DNA of 64,000 nucleotides, from NCBI RefSeq assembly GCF_050003625.1, contig NC_134398.1, positions 22,358,622 to 22,422,621 of the forward strand, given 5' to 3'. The number at the start of each line of letters is the position of its first letter. The first letter of the stretch is position 1. The translations under genes were made by a program, and so were the position numbers. The notes below the pieces were generated by a model, which was not told the origin of the DNA, did no database searches, and saw nothing but the letters and a program-made list of their open reading frames with translations. Source of the stretch: Haematobia irritans (Eukaryota > Arthropoda > Insecta > Diptera > Muscidae). This document shows positions 59,931-64,000 of this stretch, in pieces.

Positions 59931-59970
59931 TTCAGTGTACCCACCACCATACAATTTAGGACCACAAATA

Positions 59971-60200
59971 CACACAAAGAAAATTTCATTAAAAGTCAGC
60001 CAACGAAAAATTTTCATTATGTAACGAAACATTTTCGTTAATACAATGAAAATATTCGTTAATAGTACAAAACGTTACGTTAATTTGCAAAAAATTCGTT
60101 ATATTAACGACAAATTTCGTTGTATTAACGAATTTATTTTATTGGCTGACTTTTAACGACACATTTCGTTAATATAACGAAACTTTTTCTATTAGTGTAG
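59971..60200. mobile_element. Palindromic MITE rich in TTCGTTAATATAACGAA
   Basis: AAAAGTCAGCCAA (59991-60003) and TTGGCTGACTTTT (60142-60154) are perfect inverted repeats, and TTTCGTTAATA/TATTAACGAA motifs recur between and beyond them. Ends CACACAAAGAAAATTTC and GAAACTTTTTCTATTAGTGT. Preceded by TACCCACCACCAT, a sub-family 3 HINE end fragment. Class similar to the CACAGAAAAAA MITEs at 25.6 kb; no TSD determined. Confidence 0.65.
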
Positions 60201-60480
60201 GTGCGACGAAAATTGTGTGTATCGTTCCATGTTTTTGTATAGCCCCCATATAGACCGATCTCAGGATTTTACTTCTTGGGCTTCTAGAAACCATAGTTTT
60301 TATCGGATTAGTCTGAAATTGGAAATCTAAATGTATTTTAGGACCACAAAGAGGTATGTTGAAAATGGTGTTTATCGGTCCATATTTTGATATAGCCCCC
60401 ATATAGGCCGATCTCCCCATTTTACTTTTTGGGCTTCTAGATACCCGCACTTGTATCATTTTCTCCCAATTTCTAGTAAA
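60201..60480 (+). mobile_element. HINE sub-family 3 fragment (two 153-bp units)
   Basis: TATAGCCCCCATATAGACCG at ~60239 and TATAGCCCCCATATAGGCCG at ~60392, 153 bp apart, with TTTTACTTCTTGGGCTTCT, CTGAAATTGGAAATCTAAA and AGGACCACAAAGAGGTATG. No ends; fused to the truncated Helitron. Confidence 0.8.
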
Positions 60481-60484
60481 TCGG

Positions 60485-61867
60485 AGAAGATTAGATTTTG
60501 GTACTCTATTTTTTGTAAAGGGACGTCACTTTCCTTCTAGTTCAATAGTGTGGGGCAAGGAGAAGGTTCCTGGCCAAATAAAAAAACAAAATCAATTACA
60601 CCCTATTGATTTCATAACCTTCCCCTACGGCTTTGTAAATTTCAAGTAAACTTGAGAATTCTAGTTTTTTTCAGTTTTAGAGGATGTCTCCTTCCCGTCC
60701 CAATATCGAAAACTGATATAGCGTATATTGTGTAGACGTCCCAGAAAATCTCAAGCAAATTATAAGCAAAATTTTTAAAAAGTGTGGCAAGGGGAGGCCC
60801 CTCTTGCCTTCCGAATATTACAAAATCAGATATTCATTATAATAATATAACCTACCCCACATCCTATGTAAATTTCAAGTTAATTGGAAAAGTTTAATTG
60901 TTTGAGAATTCTAGTCTTTTTTAAGTTTTAAAGGGGGTCTCCCTGCCGGTCCCAATACCGAAAAATGATATAGCGTATAGACGTCCCAGAAAATCTCAAG
61001 CAAATTAAAAGCCCAATTTCCCTTCAGATATCCATTATAATATTATAACCTACCCCATATCCTCTGTAAATTTCAAGTTAATTGGAAAAGTTTAATTATT
61101 TGACGGTATGTACATGAAGAGAAAGGAGGTCTCCCTGTACCCTTTTATTTTCCTCGACCAAATATTAAAAAATTATATACCTCATATAAATTTTATAATA
61201 TCCCCGAAGTTCTCCATAAAATTTCAGTAAGTCGAAAAATTTTAGTTTTTTCACTCTACTTAAAAAAAAAAAGTCGGACAAAGGTGAGGCCCCCGTCCTC
61301 GATCAAATATCGAAAAATAAAGTGGTGGGTCTTTGTCTAGACATCACCCCTAACCTTCCTTGGAAATTTCACCCAAATCGCAGAACTTTAGACCAAATGT
61401 GAACAAGTTGGACAAGGGGGACGTCCCCCTCTCACACCAGATATCAAAAAATGAGGTACCTTATTTTCACCACATGATTACCCTCTACGTTCTCCGAACA
61501 TTTTTCATGTGAAAAACTAAAATTATTTTATAACAAAAGCAACTGAGATGAATTCAAATTAAAAATTTTTCTAATGTGCGCTGTATGTAAAAAAAAAAGA
61601 TTTTCCCGCACAGAGCCCAAGACCTTTCCAACGAATGCAAAACCGTGGATATTGGTTCGTGCGTTCTGGAGTTGCATCAGAGAAGACGCTGTATATAAAA
61701 AAGGTTTTCCCGCTTTTCCGTTGAAACTTTTCTTGAATTTTATTTTCTGTAAACCTTACGGAGCCCGAGACCTTCCCGACGAATGCAAAATCATGGAAAT
61801 CGGCTCTTGAGTTCTAGAGTTAAAGCGTCAAGAAGGAACACCCGACTTATTTTTATATATTAGAAGA
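60485..61867 (-). mobile_element. Helitron copy 2, 3'-truncated
   Basis: The reverse complement begins TCTTCTAATATATAAAAATA (5' TC end at 61867, flanked by A) and follows the 37490 copy through both ~150-bp modules, the GGTACCTCATTTT, CGATATTTGGT and CTTGAAATTTACAAAGCCGT blocks to ~60520, where it stops against a HINE fragment. It lacks the 597-bp insertion of copy 1 and so shows the empty site (near 60620). No Rep/helicase. Confidence 0.8.
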
Positions 61868-61930
61868 TAATCAATATTTTCTAAAATCAACAAGTATATA
61901 CGGCCGTAAGTTCGGCCAGTCCGAAGCTTA

Positions 61931-62274
61931 GGTTAGGTTATGTGGCAGCGCGATGTATCAGGCTCACCTAGACTATTCAGTCCATTGTGATACCACAGTG
62001 GTGATATTCTCTCTTATCACTGAGTGCTGCCCGATTCCACGTTAAGCTCAATGACAAGGGACCTCCTTTTTAGAGCAGACTCCTAACGGCGTTCAACATT
62101 CCAGTGAAACCACTTAGAGAAGCTTTGAAACCCTCAGAAATGTCAACAACATTACTGAGGTGGGATAATCCACCGCTGAAAAACTTTATGGTGTTAGGTC
62201 GTAGCAGGAATCGAACCCACGACCTTGTGTATGCAAGGCGGGCATGCTAACCATTGCACCACGGTGGCTCCCTA
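61931..62274 (-). mobile_element. tRNA-derived SINE, full length, with 13-bp TSD
   Basis: Reverse complement: GGAGCCACCGTGGTGCAATG, CCTTGCATACACAAGG, box B GGTTCGATTCC, body as at 21003, tail TGAGCCTGATACATCGCGCT ... ACATAACCTAACC. Flanked by AGTCCGAAGCTTA at 61918-61930 and 62275-62287, a 13-bp target duplication typical of LINE-driven retroposition. Boxes A and B intact. Confidence 0.95.
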
Positions 62275-62504
62275 AGTCCGAAGCTTATGTACCCTCCACC
62301 ATTGATTGCGTTGAAACTTCTTCTAAACACTGCCATCCACAATCGAATTACTTGGGTTGCGGTAACGCTTGCCGATAGGAAGGTATCTTAAAACTTCCTA
62401 ACACCGTCTTCTAAATTGTAAGTGAGTCCATACGAGGTATATATTAAATTAACAAAATTTATCTATAGAAATAAAATTTTGACAAAATTTTCTATAGAAA
62501 GAAA

Positions 62505-62600
62505 GAAAGAAGTTCACCAGTGTGGTATCACAATGGACTGAATAGTCTAAGTGAGCCTGATACATCGGGCTGCCACATAACCTAACCTAACCTAACCTTC
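62505..62600 (+). mobile_element. SINE, 5'-truncated tail, in the 29-bp array
   Basis: AGAAGTTCACCAGTGTGGTA, TCACAATGGACTGAATAGTC, GAGCCTGATACATCGGGCTG and ACATAACCTAACCTAACCTA, preceded by (GAAA)n and bracketed by TTCTATAG of the array. Truncated at the point corresponding to ~21250 of the full SINE. Confidence 0.85.
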
Positions 62601-63411
62601 TATAGAAATAAAATTTTTACAAAATTTTATATAGAAATAAAGTTTTGACAAAATTTTCTATAGAAATTAAATTTTAACAAAATTTTCTATAGAAATAAAA
62701 TGTTAACAAAATTTTCTACAGAAATAAAATTTTGACAACATTTTCTATAGAAATAAAATTTTGGTAGATTATTTTTGGCTCGAGTGGCAACCATGATTAT
62801 GAACCGATATGGACCAATTTTTGCATGGTTGTTAGAGACTAAATACCAACATCATGTACCAAATTTCAGCCGGATCGGATGAAATTTGCTTCTCTTTGAG
62901 GCTCCGCAAGCCAAATCTGGGGATCGGTTATATGGGGGCTATATATAATTATGAACCGATATGGACCAAATTTTGCATGGTCCATATACCAAAATTATGT
63001 ACCAAATTTCAGCCGGATCGAATGAAATATGCTTCTCTTAGAGGCTCTGTAAGCCAAATCTGAGGGTCCGTTTATATGGGGTTTACGTATAGCCCCCATA
63101 TAAATGGACCCTCAGATTTGGCTTACGGAGCCTCTAAGAGAAGCATGGACCGATATGGCCCATTTGCAATACCATCCGACCTACATCAATGACAACTACT
63201 TATGCAAAGTTTCAAGTCGATAGTTTGTTTCGTTCGGAAGTTAGCGTGATTTCAACAGATGGACGGACGGACGGACGGACGGACGTCTCAGAATTTCACC
63301 ACGACCCAGAATATATACACTTTAATGGGTCTTAGAGCAATATTTCGATGTGTTACAAACGGAATGACAAAGTTAATATACCCCCCATCCTATGGTGGAG
63401 GGTATAAAAAA

Positions 63412-63590
63412 ATCTTCTTCGAGGATTAATTGAATAAATGAAAAAATTAATTGAAATTTTCTAATAAGATCAATTAATTTTTTAATCAAGTATTTTTTTA
63501 ATGTCCAATCAAAACTGTGATTAATAATATCATTTTTGTGATTTAAGACATTTCAATTAAAAAATTAATTGGATCAATTAACCCTTTCAC
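63412..63590. repeat. ATTAATTG-type MITE relic
   Basis: GAAAAAATTAATTGAAATTT, AGATCAATTAATTTTTTAAT, and near the end CATTTCAATTAAAAAATTAA and TTGGATCAATTAA. Same class as the array at 25645-27700, reverse-oriented, ends lost. Confidence 0.6.
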
Positions 63591-64000
63591 TAACGAAATA
63601 AACCTAACGTTGAACACTTTAATTTTACTTCTGTTTTTACTAGTACTAACAGCATGTTAAACAAAAATTGTCATTTTGAGATCCTACCTCAATTACTTCA
63701 AGAGCTATATGAGCTTGTTCTTGGAACTTGATTCTTGATTTGTGACCAAATGGCCTTACGAAAAGTGTGAGAAAAAATACAAAAAAGAACCCGAAAATGT
63801 ACACGGATGAAAAAGACTGTTTTTCAGATGTTTGGCTATAAACATTATATGTTTGGAACACAAATTTTTAAACACAATATTTTTGAGTGCAAGCATATAA
63901 TGTTCATAAACTAGCATAACATGTTTGGGACATATATGCTAATATGTTAGAACATATTATGTTTGGGACTTAAAATGTTTGTAGATATAATATGCTTGGA
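63591..64000. other. AT-rich DNA ending in ATGTTTGG(A/G)AC repeats
   Basis: 63845 to the edge has TATATGTTTGGAACA, AACATGTTTGGGACATAT, TTATGTTTGGGACTTA and ATATGCTTGGA, a degenerate repeat cut by the window edge. TTAACCCTTTCAC at ~63583 is a piggyBac-like word without a partner. No gene. Confidence 0.5.

Larger units (their letters stand above)
61889..63408 (-). mobile_element. HINE sub-family 2, full length, with SINEs inserted
   Basis: Plus strand: AACAAGTATATACGGCCGTA, the palindrome region TTCGGCCAGTCCGAA split by a SINE, TGTACCCTCCACCATTGATT, then ~11 29-bp units (62440-62765) with a SINE tail, leader GGCTCGAGTGGCAACC, 153-bp units, (CGGA)5 CGTCTCAGAATTTCACC, AATATATACACTTTAATGGG, TATTTCGATGTGTTACAAAC and CTATGGTGGAGGGTATAAAA. 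Sub-terminal repeats TACCCTCCACCAT/ATGGTGGAGGGTA perfect. A short inverted duplication of a unit lies at ~63060-63145 (GGGTCCGTTTATATGGG / CCCCCATATAAATGGACCC). Confidence 0.9.
34612..64000 (-). other. Giant nAChR intron (at least 29 kb), transposon-filled
   Basis: No sequence coding the ligand-binding domain or TM1-TM3 is visible on the minus strand from 34612 to the window edge. The gene starts 5' of its TM3, so this interval is inferred to be a single intron, or introns flanking exons I failed to see. 34612-35754 is plain AT-rich DNA; the remainder is listed element by element. Confidence 0.65.

Overview
The window looks like nuclear DNA of a calyptrate (muscid-type) fly. The base composition is very AT-rich. 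It carries the 3' end of an insect nicotinic acetylcholine receptor alpha-subunit gene. It is full of INE-1/DINE-1-like (Helentron-associated, HINE) elements, identified by the block of AAAGTATATATATTC, a TC-GTCC-GTCC run and sub-terminal GGGTATA inverted repeats. The family-level placement is inference; no species is claimed.

Gene content: one host gene is supported. Four minus-strand exons (34460-34611, 34179-34298, 33957-34095, 29048-29200) splice in phase into 188 codons (stop included). They encode the MX helix, cytoplasmic loop, MA helix, TM4 and C-terminus of an alpha5/alpha7-type nAChR subunit. The N-terminal ligand-binding domain and TM1-TM3 are not visible, so the intron entered at 34612 is at least 29 kb and runs off the right edge. 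Everything else that looks coding is transposon-derived or a low-complexity artefact.

Layout: 1-1.03 kb is the end of a HINE with a 29-bp minisatellite; 1.03-2.06 kb is TTTTAA-type low complexity enclosing a ~280-bp hairpin; 2-9.2 kb is AT-rich with degenerate repeats sharing a GCACACA...AATATCAATTT core. 9.2-12.3 kb holds a HINE, SINE heads, a LINE RNase H/zinc-knuckle relic with its tail, and a mariner fragment. 13-18 kb holds TTATTGTGAAT repeats and a 2-kb HINE. 20.05-20.6 kb is an uninterrupted (TAA)182. 21-27.7 kb holds a SINE, a hAT-like MITE, piggyBac-like MITEs and an array of palindromic MITEs. 27.7-34.6 kb is the nAChR 3' end with nested HINEs in its last intron. 35-64 kb is the giant intron: about 10 kb of 29-bp repeat arrays in alternating orientation, interrupted by two Helitron copies, two nearly identical deleted mariners, six more HINE copies or fragments, SINEs and an unclassified element.

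The most interesting structure is the HINE group. Three sub-families with different ends share (a) a 153-bp internal minisatellite of the same period and gap-free alignable content, and (b) 13-bp sub-terminal inverted repeats that differ between sub-families but co-vary at the two ends. One sub-family also carries the 29-bp minisatellite that forms the large arrays in the receptor intron. A SINE and a LINE in the window share a 3' tail, which indicates a retrotransposition partnership.
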